64,000 nucleotides of DNA from Chrysogorgia sp. JL179-B06 (taxonomy: Eukaryota > Cnidaria > Anthozoa > Scleralcyonacea > Chrysogorgiidae). A program made the translations under genes and the position numbers. Below, one piece after another: positions 15,001-22,147 of this stretch. Every line of letters starts with the position of its first letter. The first letter of the stretch is position 1. The stretch spans positions 162,001 through 226,000 of the forward strand of contig JAYKKM010000174.1 in the NCBI GenBank assembly GCA_035772405.1, given 5' to 3'. The notes beneath the pieces are model-generated. The model worked only from the letters and a program-made list of their open reading frames with translations. It was not told the origin of the DNA and made no database searches.

Positions 15001-16390
15001 TGCGGAACTTTCGAGTTCGCGAGACGAGTTACAATTCGAGCGCAGGCCTTCGCTTAAACAGAAACTGTTCGGTAGATCAAAGAGCACAGATACTGAGACA
15101 TTATCGCAAAGCGATGAGAGGTTACACACGAAAGATATTAAAACAAAAAGACGAATATTTAAAGACTTTTTTTCGACTCCAAGACCTCACAGTGTGGTTG
15201 AGGTAGAGACGAGTAATGAAAAGGGAGCTATAATGCATAGAACTCAATCCGAAGCCAGTGCGTTTCGCAAAGGATTATCGAGGAACACCACGCCACCAAC
15301 ACAGCAACCGTTAGTAACGGAGAATTCTAGACCTAATAGCAACGCCTGCTACCATAGTGTGGTAAGTGGAGCCTCTTGAAAGGGATACTCCAACCAAAAT
15401 ACAAGAGTGTTGTTCGTAGATCTTACGAAGATATGGCTAGTTGAAGTTGGAGAGTTTGTTGAATTTCGACGCCATATTTGTTTCTCAAATATGACTTCAA
15501 TTTCGACGCCATATTTGTTTCTCAAATATGACGTCACTGAGTGATTCTATCTCGTATTATGCCTAAGAAGCTCCTCTACTTTCCTGCATGAGGAACTAAA
15601 TAGTTTATTTCGACTAATTCTTCTCCACAGAGCATTCACAACAGCTATCACTATGTAATCGCCATCAAAACAACTCCACTGATGATAAAGAAGCACTCAA
15701 TGATGTCATATTTTCAAAACCAATATGGCGTCAAAATCGTCAAATTTTCAACTTCAACTAGCCATATCTTCTTAACTAAATTGATAGGAATGCTGAAACT
15801 TTGGAAATAAACTAAAGTCAGTAAGATCTTTCATATGAATTTGTTGAATTGTTTCTGCCCGCAACCTTCAAGGATGAAAGAACTCGTAAAATGATAGAGT
15901 AACACGTTTTACAACTTTTCCGTATTTTACTTCGTTTTTGAAATATTTCAGTTTGTTTCACATGTATATGAGATACGTCAGGTGCAGGGTTAGAGGATGT
16001 TCACTCATTAAAATATTAGTTCAATCTTCAAGTTTGTTCCACAAATTTACTTGAAAATGTGCGTATAATAACTCCTCATGATATAAGACATTTTTTAAAA
16101 ATTCTCTACCCCACACCTGACGTCAGAGACCATCTCATTTACATATCAAACAAACTGAAATATTTCAAAAACGAAGTAAAATACGGAAAAGTTGTAAAAG
16201 GTGTTACTCTATCATTTTACGAATTCTTTCATATTAGACAAACTTAATTTTTGTTGCCAATGTCCTTTAAACCGCAGAAATAACGCTGCGTGAGATATGT
16301 TTCTTACATATTCGCGAAACAAAGTACACGCTAAAATTACAGTGAGAGAAAGGTAATTCATTTCTATGATTATTTTGTTTGCAGGTCTGA
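1..16390 (+). CDS. PLEKHG4-like: Puratrophin-1-like Rho guanine-nucleotide exchange factor, 3' part (20 coding exons)
   Basis: Exchange factor expected to load GTP on Rho-family GTPases in the cytoplasm or at the membrane. I joined exons with GT-AG borders and consistent phase: 1-47 (frame from 3), 1420-1803, 1885-2007, 2993-3184, 3545-3832, 4065-4277 (4041 is an alternative in-frame acceptor), 4938-4987, 6199-6274, 6352-6455, 6571-6640, 9224-9313, 9491-9583, 10427-10477, 10643-10720, 10901-10936, 12958-13092, 13623-13724, 13899-13977, 14613-15361, 16385-16390 (stop). The order is spectrin-like helices, acidic linker, DH domain, PH domain and Ser-rich tail. The segments around [12 protein letters not shown] and the PH exon [12 protein letters not shown] resemble the puratrophin/quattro group more than MCF2L or kalirin. 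The 5' end, where a CRAL-TRIO/Sec14 region would be expected, lies outside the window. Subfamily assignment is from remembered family features. Confidence 0.87.
170..1146. repeat. Long inverted-repeat element with internal palindromes (intron 1 of RhoGEF)
   Basis: The left end (about 173-210, TGAAAAATTCGTTTTGAAAT...) is repeated in inverse at about 1109-1146. Inside are an inverted pair around TATATCTTTGGGATTAT (about 340-445) and a palindrome around ATAATGGCACTCGAGAAGC (about 870-985). It looks like a non-autonomous DNA transposon with further insertions. Nothing coding was recognised in 48-1419. Confidence 0.6.
1420..3832 (+). CDS. RhoGEF exons 2-5: spectrin-like helical region
   Basis: Four in-phase exons (1420-1803, 1885-2007, 2993-3184, 3545-3832) encode about 330 residues of Leu/Glu/Lys-rich amphipathic helix with no low-complexity runs, e.g. 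[13 protein letters not shown] and the Trp-containing [12 protein letters not shown]. Dbl-family GEFs of the puratrophin and MCF2 groups carry spectrin-like repeats in this position. All four exons start and end in phase 0. The intron 2008-2992 holds a MITE, and the intron 3185-3544 is mostly a 22-bp minisatellite. The exon at 4065-4277 that follows is an Asp/Glu/Ser-rich linker. Confidence 0.8.
2258..2720. mobile_element. MITE with AAAGTGCCACTACGAT terminal inverted repeats
   Basis: The element starts near 2261 (AAAGTGCCACTACGAT) and ends in the inverse (ATCGTAGTGGCACTTT) near 2717. A second copy, reversed and interrupted by another palindrome, lies at 29865-30525. The short open frame inside (2335-2529) has no recognisable domain and is probably not a gene. 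Confidence 0.7.
3200..3435 (+). repeat. 22-bp minisatellite, about 10.7 copies
   Basis: The unit GATCGGAGGAAAGTCGCGTA plus GT is repeated head to tail with 1-3 substitutions per copy. It begins 15 bp after the donor site of the preceding RhoGEF exon. Confidence 0.92.
4376..4604 (-). repeat. tRNA-derived SINE (family with copies at 26.9 and 46.7 kb)
   Basis: On the minus strand the head has an A box (TAGTGGTTACCACA) and a degenerate B box (GGTTTCATATCC in this copy), like the Val/Thr-type tRNA heads of invertebrate SINEs. The body includes the stretch around CTTCTCGGAAAACGAC that is shared with the other two copies. Confidence 0.65.
4653..4726 (+). repeat. tRNA-like sequence (pseudo-tRNA or SINE head)
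   Basis: A box-like GTAGCTCAGTGGCCAGAG and B box GGGTTCAATTCC sit between near-complementary ends (GGCCTCC / GGAAGGCC). The anticodon arm does not fold cleanly, so I prefer a SINE head or pseudogene over a working tRNA. Confidence 0.5.
5400..5612. repeat. Palindromic element, family A (TTTAGAAATGTTAAT ends)
   Basis: The two arms (5405-5500 and 5505-5605) are near-perfect reverse complements around an AAACTCTAAAATGG centre. The same family is seen at 22355-23615, where it is split by another element. Confidence 0.75.
5615..6105. repeat. Palindromic element, family D (TTTGTCTCATTTGAAAGAAC ends)
   Basis: The arm from 5615 (AATATAAATTAACTTTGTC) recurs inverted up to about 6105. Related arms lie at 15866-16255 and as a truncated copy at 29215-29425. 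It is separated by only a few bases from the family A element on its left. Confidence 0.7.
6199..10720 (+). CDS. RhoGEF exons 8-14: DH (RhoGEF) catalytic domain
   Basis: The domain opens at 6199 with [14 protein letters not shown], the conserved first helix of DH domains. It runs through exons 6352-6455, 6571-6640, 9224-9313 and 9491-9583 ([13 protein letters not shown], the conserved CR3 helix that contacts the GTPase), then 10427-10477 and 10643-10720. The 70-nt exon at 6571-6640 ([12 protein letters not shown]) is easily missed: it sits immediately left of the polypurine array. It is required to restore phase between 6455 and 9224. All conserved DH landmarks are present, so the domain looks functional. 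Confidence 0.88.
6660..9010 (+). repeat. 2.4-kb polypurine tandem array (58/53-bp units)
   Basis: The + strand is almost entirely A and G. The core (about 6833-8420) repeats a 58-bp unit built of GGAAA-like pentamers and ending GGAAAATAAAATAAA. Many units lack one GGAAA pentamer and are 53 bp. The flanks are more diverged pentamer repeats. The long open frames on the complementary strand here (up to about 830 codons of Phe/Leu/Pro/Ser) exist only because the repeat has no stop codons. Confidence 0.95.
9584..10426. other. RhoGEF intron with a tRNA-like SINE near its right end
   Basis: Mostly AT-rich sequence with no recognised gene. From about 10311 there is a tRNA-like head: TGTAGCTCAATGGCTAGA as A box and GTGGGTTTAATTCC as B box. 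Confidence 0.5.
10901..13977 (+). CDS. RhoGEF exons 15-18: PH domain
   Basis: Exons 10901-10936, 12958-13092, 13623-13724 and 13899-13977 read [12 protein letters not shown], then [14 protein letters not shown], then [12 protein letters not shown] and finally a C-terminal helix with the Trp residues of [12 protein letters not shown]. This is the usual DH-associated PH pattern, in which the PH domain helps position the GTPase and bind phosphoinositide. The 2-kb intron between the first two exons contains the CAT-triplet array at 11.3-12.8 kb. The last exon ends after one base of a Glu codon, completed by 14613-14614. Confidence 0.85.
11300..12845 (+). repeat. 1.5-kb CAT/CAC/CCT triplet array
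   Basis: Nearly uninterrupted (CAT)n with CAC and CCT variants. Six frames are open for over 500 codons (poly-His, poly-Ile, poly-Asp, poly-Met), a consequence of the repeat and not a coding signal. It lies inside the RhoGEF intron between PH exons. Confidence 0.95.
13155..13498. repeat. Inverted-repeat MITE (GGTGGCTCG ends) in RhoGEF intron
   Basis: The left arm AAGGTGGCTCGATAGTCTAA recurs as an inverted, partly diverged arm ending at about 13497 (ATTTAGACGAGCCACCTTA). No coding signal. Confidence 0.65.
13992..14447. repeat. Inverted-repeat MITE (GGACCAGTCATTATTTATGG ends)
   Basis: The left end GGACCAGTCATTATTTATGG is matched by the inverse CCATAAATAATGACCAGTCC at the right end, near 14440. 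It fills most of the intron before the C-terminal RhoGEF exon. Confidence 0.75.
14613..15361 (+). CDS. RhoGEF exon 19: serine/arginine-rich C-terminal tail
   Basis: A 749-nt exon (acceptor AG at 14611-14612, donor GTAAGT at 15362) encodes about 250 residues of probably disordered Ser/Thr/Arg/Pro-rich sequence. It includes RTRQNSLE and RRPSLKQ, which fit basophilic kinase or 14-3-3-type sites. If the donor is not used, the frame stops at 15379. If it is used, the next exon adds one Val codon and stops at 16388-16390. Both ends give nearly the same protein. Confidence 0.8.
15400..16255. repeat. Two adjacent palindromic elements in the last RhoGEF intron
   Basis: The first (about 15410-15790) has arms around ATATGGCTAGTTGAAGTTG and its inverse. 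The second (about 15866-16255) has family D arms (GAAAGAACTCGTAAAATGAT and its inverse). Together they explain nearly all of the intron 15362-16384. Confidence 0.7.
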
Positions 16391-16660
16391 CGAAACCCTG
16401 GAACCAAATAGTTCCCTATGTACTATATTAGTATGAATGAAACTGGCGATGAATTTGGAATGTACATTAGAAATATCACCAATGAATTTGAAAACTGCTT
16501 CCTACCAAGTGAAGAGATTTGACGAATTGCCCCATTCTGTTATCAGTTTTGTGATAACACAACATCTATATAGAGTGTAAAGTTTGGTTTTGCAATTTCG
16601 AAAGTTTTAGGATACTGTAAAATAAGATATTTTGAAATAAAATAATATTGATTTTTTTTA
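16391..16660 (+). other. RhoGEF 3' UTR with polyadenylation signal
   Basis: After the stop at 16388-16390 there is AT-rich non-coding sequence. A canonical AATAAA at 16636-16641 is followed by a T-rich stretch, consistent with cleavage near 16655-16670. No other coding signal is seen here. Confidence 0.6.
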
Positions 16661-16805
16661 TGATATATTTTAGTACTGAAATTAATGAAGACCAACCTCA
16701 CCCCCAGGCTCTTTTCCTCTCGAGTGGAGGAAAAGATCCTGGGAATGAGGTTCCTGCAACTCTGATCTCAATCTCGTTCCCAGAGCCTGCGAACCGAGAT
16801 TGCAC

Positions 16806-17160
16806 TGACTCTAAATAAAGACTGGATCGAACAACTATTGTTCAGAAAATGAAGCCGGAAGTAGCTCGTGGCGACCATCTTGTTGGGGACCACGTTATAT
16901 AGTTTTACTGTAGGCGACAGAGACTAGTATCTGTCTCTGATCTTTTAAGATGATAAAATGAATCAGTTGTCCAAGGTTTTTCGACAACTGATTCATTTTA
17001 GCATCTTAAAATATCACAGACAGATAGTCTCTGACAACTCTGTCGCCTACAGTAAAACTATATAACGTGGTCCATATTCAAGATGGCCACCGCGAAACAT
17101 TCCCAGCTTCAAACAATACTAACTTGCACGATCCAGTCATTACTTAGAGATCAGTAGTAA
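16806..17160. repeat. Palindromic element, family B (TAAATAAAGACTGGATCG ends)
   Basis: Starts CTCTAAATAAAGACTGGATC and ends in the inverse near 17155 (diverged). The inner arms around GACAACTGATTCATTTTA are also inverted. A second copy is inserted in the family A element at 22.6-23.5 kb. Confidence 0.7.
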
Positions 17161-17354
17161 ACACCCGCACTGTGTCTAACAGCATTTCAAAAACTCTTCT
17201 GCTTGCAAACCTCCTTTTCTTTCGACTAAATTGTGCCTGACTTGTCGTCGTAAGATCGCCATAAAATCACACGTGTAATAGAATTGAAATCGCGCATTTT
17301 ATCGCAGAAAATGTCGCACGTGTCAATATGGGCCTTTAATATCCGACAAGGATA

Positions 17355-17850
17355 TAATACAAGGCAAAGTGAAAAGGTGGTAAACTGCCAAGAATTTAGT
17401 GACGAAATACTGACGTTTCATCAGAGTAAGACGAGATGAAATAGGGCTTATATATATATATATATATATGCCAAAAGGGCGGGAGATAAACAAACTAATA
17501 ATTGATGAGACGCCAAAAGTTAAATCATTTGCTATTTTTACAGTTGATCAGCAAACAGACTGAGGGGGAGGGAGAAATGACAGGTCCAATATCCAAGGGG
17601 ATTAGGCGATAATATATTAGCAGTAAGAAACAAAAACTTGAAAAGGAATGAAAGTGCATAAGCTAATAATAAAAAGAATTCCAAGCAAACTAAAATAACA
17701 AAAAACTTGTAGGAAATTAAATAAAAACGTTCGTTAAGACCAAAACGTTCGTTAAGACCTGATGAAGGGCTCTGCTCGAAACGTCAGTATTTCGTTACTA
17801 AATTCTTGGCAGTTTACCACCTTTTCACTTTGCTCTATATTCAAAACACT
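17355..17850. mobile_element. Penelope-type terminal fragments in inverted orientation, with hammerhead-like motif
   Basis: GCAAAGTGAAAAGGTGGTAA at about 17363 is mirrored by TTACCACCTTTTCACTTTGC at about 17835. The right half contains CTGATGA (17759-17765), a GGGC/GCTC stem and GAAA, the conserved hammerhead core. Penelope-like elements are known to carry such ribozymes in their terminal repeats. Between the ends I see no reverse transcriptase, so this is a non-autonomous or collapsed copy. Confidence 0.55.
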
Positions 17851-18559
17851 ATCTACGCAGCACTCTACTTTTTTACTACTCAAGGATATAATACTCTCTC
17901 TCTATATATAGTGTAAATCGACACAAACAGTTTACTTCCCTTTGCACACATTGATTCGTAATCAAGCAAAGTCCAAGCATATGCCAAGTTATTGATCTCT
18001 GATAAAGATGATAGGTTTTCGCTTTAAATAGACGATAGGTTTCCCATTTCAAAAAGGCGAGTGTCTTATCAAGGATGCACTCAATACACATATGCATGAC
18101 TTATCCTGGAACCCGTTTGAGTGAATAAAGATCGTTTAACTTACGATATGAAAGTACACCAACCTTCTAGACTTTCGACATCTTTAACTTGGTTGATAAG
18201 TGATAACAGTCTCCGTGTTTCTCTGTAGATTGGCGTAGAAAGGAGTTCAGTTTCTGAATAATTTCCCTCGACAACTGTGACCAAATATCCATTTATCTCC
18301 GACACTAGTCTTAGCAAAACGACTTAATCTGAAGGGACACGTGTTCTTCGCCACGAATTTGCATGATAACTAGCCAAGGGAATTTTATGTCAATTTAGAA
18401 GGTTCACTAAGCGATCTCCAGGGAATAGGCCCGAAGTCATACGAGAAAAAATGTTATTACTCGGGCTACCTGTTGTGGTAGCACCTAGTCTAAATCGGCA
18501 GCCTTTGTATGTAATTTTACTTTCTATGTGGCGATAATGTGGCTGACTAGACAGTTATA

Positions 18560-19015
18560 CCCTATGGGACCTCTTTCATAATGCACCCAAATTAAATATT
18601 ATTTTATTCATTTAAATTAGCCTTTCTGACTTCGTTCGTGTGTCTGTAATTCCAAAGAATCTTTGCTTTGTAACGAGGCCAGAAAGGCAATTGGCATGCA
18701 TATACAGGGTGTATAAAAAAAACGCTACCTAATTAATTAACCTATTGTTGTTAAGCACAAGATTTTATGCTCCTGGGAATTTAAAATAGCTTCTAATCGT
18801 ATGAAGGAGCATAACTGCATAACAAATTGTCAAAGTACTAATTAGTCATATCATCAGTTCGAATAAAAATGGTTCAACTGACCACAGAGCAACGAGTTTT
18901 TACATTGAGTAAGTACATTGAGTTTCGGTATAATGTAAAATAGTAAAAACTCGTTTTTTTTATACACCCTGTATTAAAAGAATATTTAGACTGGCCACCA
19001 TTATGAAAGAGGTCT
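18560..19015. mobile_element. MITE (GACCTCTTTCATAATG ends) carrying a nested mariner-like MITE
   Basis: The outer ends are GACCTCTTTCATAATG (about 18568) and its inverse (about 19010). Nested at about 18702-18975 is a second element with ACAGGGTGTATAAAAAAA ends and TA-rich flanks, the form of Tc1/mariner-type MITEs. Confidence 0.65.
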
Positions 19016-19474
19016 ATTGCATCAGTTCCCAACGCAGGCAAAAGTAGCCCAAGTCAACGCTAACCGATGACGACTAAGAAAATAATGCAAATTACAAAAT
19101 AATGCAACTGGCAGAGCGACGATCAAATACGTAATTACAATTCATTTTACATGTTTTTTATTTTCAGTAAAGCTCTCACAATTGCTCGGATTTTATATAT
19201 TTTTTGATACAACCATATGTGCTATCACAAAACTTGGTGAGACCTCACATCTTTGACCATTAAAGCCCAAAGATCGACATATAAATTCTCCTTATTGGTC
19301 TCCAAACATTTCTTATAGTACTAGTTGGGAGTTGTTTTAAAAACATGTCAGTTTATCTTTGGTGATCATTTCCTTTATTCTCATTACCTCTATACTTGGT
19401 TAACCATTGATATTATTAGGAGAAGTTAGATACTGATCAGCACAGGGCATAAAAAGTTAAAGTGGCTACCTCAC

Positions 19475-19790
19475 GTTTGGGGATTTCCATATTCGTAATA
19501 TTTGGGTCTTCCTGAGCAAAATCATAATATATCTTGTCAGCCGAAAATTTCATCTTCATGGAGTTTTTCACTGTCAAAGTTATCGGATGTCATGTCACAA
19601 GAGGCATTTTTGTGGCAAGTAACAAAAGAAAACTGGTTTGGAATGCCTCTTGTGACATCACACCCAGTAACTTTGACAGCGGAAAAGTCCATGAAGATGA
19701 AATTTTCGGCTGACAAGATATATTATGATTTTGTTCAGGAAGAACCAGATATTATGGATATGTAAAATCTCCAAACGTGAGATAGGCACT
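19475..19790. mobile_element. 300-bp palindromic MITE, family M (copy 1 of 4)
   Basis: The arms run CTCACGTTTGGGGATTT... to AAATCTCCAAACGTGAG, with a centre around TTTGTGGCAAGTAACAAAAG. Other copies: about 28168-28440, 28872-29195 and 51330-51632. The short open frames inside are by-products. Confidence 0.8.
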
Positions 19791-19917
19791 TTCAACAGAA
19801 AGTCCTTCAACGATTTTACTTCCAAACTCAAATGCCCTCAAGGCCTTGGCAAGATGGCGGACGAGGAGAGAAATGCAACATTTCGCTTTTCGTGGTAACT
19901 ATTTTTGTGTCTCTGAC

Positions 19918-20568
19918 TCAAGTACGATTTTCTCTCACAAACTGCAACACTTGCTGGGCTTCAATAAGGTCAGTATGTAAAAAATAGTTCTTGCCCTTGG
20001 CTTGAAAAGTTGTAAAAGCTGTAGGCTCTTTCGCTAGTCGTATTTCATCGAGGGAAAACTCCGTTGCTTTTCTTGTTGCCAACAAAGACATGGTCTCCAC
20101 GGTGAACCTGCCGCTTGTAGCGTTATAAAACATACGGTGAACGTAGACCTTGGTAACCCAATGTAGTAAAAATGTCGTCGATGTCCCAGCTAAAACGATG
20201 GTTGCTCCAATGGCGAGCTTCCCAGCCATTGGCACCGTTTGCTTGCCGTATATCATGAGTAATGGCGTGGCTATCATTGTGGCAAGCGCGGTAGACAACG
20301 AGAATACTTTAACAAGCTGTACTGAACGGGATAAAGGACCTTCGTAGACCAATTGCCGGTGGTTCTCGTCAGCATTTATTGAGTTATGGCGGACGTAAGT
20401 TGTGGGCTTTGAAAGACTTGGAATTATAGATGGTAATTTTAGATAACGTGATATATTTACTTTCGTTGCTTGGATTGTCGAATACGGTTTGTTTCTACAG
20501 GAAATCCAGCCCCATTGTCGTAAAAACGGCAGAGGAATTCGCTGCCGAGGAACAACTCTTCCCCACAT
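19918..20568 (-). CDS. TMEM70: TMEM70 homologue, mitochondrial ATP synthase/complex I assembly factor
   Basis: A single-exon gene. From the chosen Met (20566-20568) it is 216 aa. An upstream in-frame Met (20671-20673) would give 251 aa, but the downstream start exposes a basic, Arg-rich presequence (MWGRVVPRQRIPLPF), as expected for an inner-membrane protein. The mature part starts LVYEGPLSRSVQLVK, has two hydrophobic segments (STALATMIATPLLMIYG and IGATIVLAGTSTTFLLHWV) separated by a short loop, then HRMFYNATSGRF. This is the TMEM70 layout: two-helix hairpin and matrix-facing C-terminal domain. TMEM70 assists complex V (c-ring) and complex I assembly. The start choice is inference; TMEM186 and TMEM223 are related folds and less likely. 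Confidence 0.75.
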   Translation of the reverse strand: MWGRVVPRQRIPLPFLRQWGWISCRNKPYSTIQATKVNISRYLKLPSIIPSLSKPTTYVRHNSINADENHRQLVYEGPLSRSVQLVKVFSLSTALATMIATPLLMIYGKQTVPMAGKLAIGATIVLAGTSTTFLLHWVTKVYVHRMFYNATSGRFTVETMSLLATRKATEFSLDEIRLAKEPTAFTTFQAKGKNYFLHTDLIEAQQVLQFVRENRT

Positions 20569-20802
20569 TTTAAAATCAAGATTAACGCTAGAGGATTGTG
20601 ATATTACCAGAGAAGCCGCTGGCTCAATAATTGCAGACCCAAAGTCATTCCGCTTGGTTCCCAAGCCTCTCATCAGCGCTCTCGACAGGCTTAATTTACA
20701 ATATTACAAAATGTATTTATTATGTGTTTAAAGATAGGTAATCTTGTACCTTGCAAATATAATCATTCTTTATCTACGAGAAAGGTGGGGTAACAGCCCC
20801 TG

Positions 20803-20823
20803 CCCCCCCCCCCCCCCCCCCCC
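20803..20823. repeat. Poly-C run
   Basis: About 20 consecutive C residues, followed by AACACACG. Length is likely to be unstable and assembly-dependent. Confidence 0.9.
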
Positions 20824-20829
20824 AACACA

Positions 20830-22147
20830 CGCTACAAGAAGTAAAAATAATTTGTGAAAGATCTTTTTCCGCTAAACTATTCGGAGCATATATTTCTAAA
20901 AATATATTTCACTGCAGTATACATCCTGCCGCAAGAAACTGTCTCAGCCTTCACTTTCAAACATACGATGTCACTCTAACGAAACTTGCCACCCCATTTC
21001 TTTTGATGACTTTTCTGTTCTTTCTTTGTGTAATTCAACGTTTGAATTACTAATCAGAGAAAGTTTACTTATTTCTAAATTTAAACCCTGCCTCAACGGA
21101 AACGCCAGGTCCGTTCCGCTTTCTTTGTTTTGACTCTGCCTTGATTGGCTTATTATTAACACTGTAAATATATTTAAATAATAGTTTTCACTTCTTGTAT
21201 TTCACTTTGAGAATGTTGCGCGTTGGCAACGAAACGTCAGTAAAATTTCTTTAAAATGTGTTTCTTGTTTGTTTCATGTTTGTTACGAGATGGCTCGAAT
21301 GTTCATTTTATACCTAGACATTGTATTTTTCTACAAAACTAACCACGGCATCAACATCCTCAACAAGACCACCCTACCAACTCCTCGACTTCACAAAAAA
21401 CAAGATCATCCAACCCTGACTGCGACAAATATGAAACCAAAAAATCTAATACTTCGACATACCAAAAATCATACACAATTCGGACAACAAGAACATGGAA
21501 CATATACTACCAAAAACTATTACAACAAAAAAACATCACTCTCTCAAACTTCAGGAAGTTACTATTCAACTACTACATTAACGCACTTAACAACACATAT
21601 GACATAGACGACTCACGAACGTGGAAAAGCACATGCTTAAAATGTAATAGAGCTCGAAGCCTTATGAACCCACCATCGTGTTGTTTTTAGTATGTATCGT
21701 AGTGAATTTGTTGTATTTAATGTGTGTTGTATATCGCTATGTATCTTTAAAGTGACTGTTATATCGTACTTGTTTTGGGGCCGCAGTAATTGGCACTAGC
21801 TGTTGCGGTTACCCAGCCTATTGTCTTAATATCTGTATTTATGCTTGTAATGTATATGGCAAAGTTATTAAAATTAAAATTTATATCAAGCTGTAGTTTT
21901 AGCAAGCCATTTTGAAAAAAATCCATATTTAATTGCGCAGCATAAACTTCGATGTTAAATTATTCCAGGATTCTAAACAAAACAAACTAAACACACATTT
22001 ATCATGATTGTCCATAACTTGATAAATTAAAAAGCCCGTAGTCCGTAGACTGTGGTTGTTAATATAATAAGGTTTATAAGTTTACAATATATTTACGATA
22101 TATCAAGTCAAATAAAATTAAGTCAATGAATTCGTCAAATTCTTTAC
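20830..22147. other. Intergenic region with probable retroelement debris
   Basis: Between TMEM70 and the tyrosine aminotransferase stop. A GAAACGTCAGT motif near 21232, typical of Penelope-type ends, and a 3'-end-like stretch up to about 21890 (polyA-like AAAATTAAAATTTAT) suggest retroelement fragments. No frame shows a recognisable reverse transcriptase. Confidence 0.4.

Noticed and set aside
21269..21607. 112-codon open frame rich in Thr, Asn and His
   Set aside because: Low-complexity composition, no domain, in a region with retroelement-like debris.
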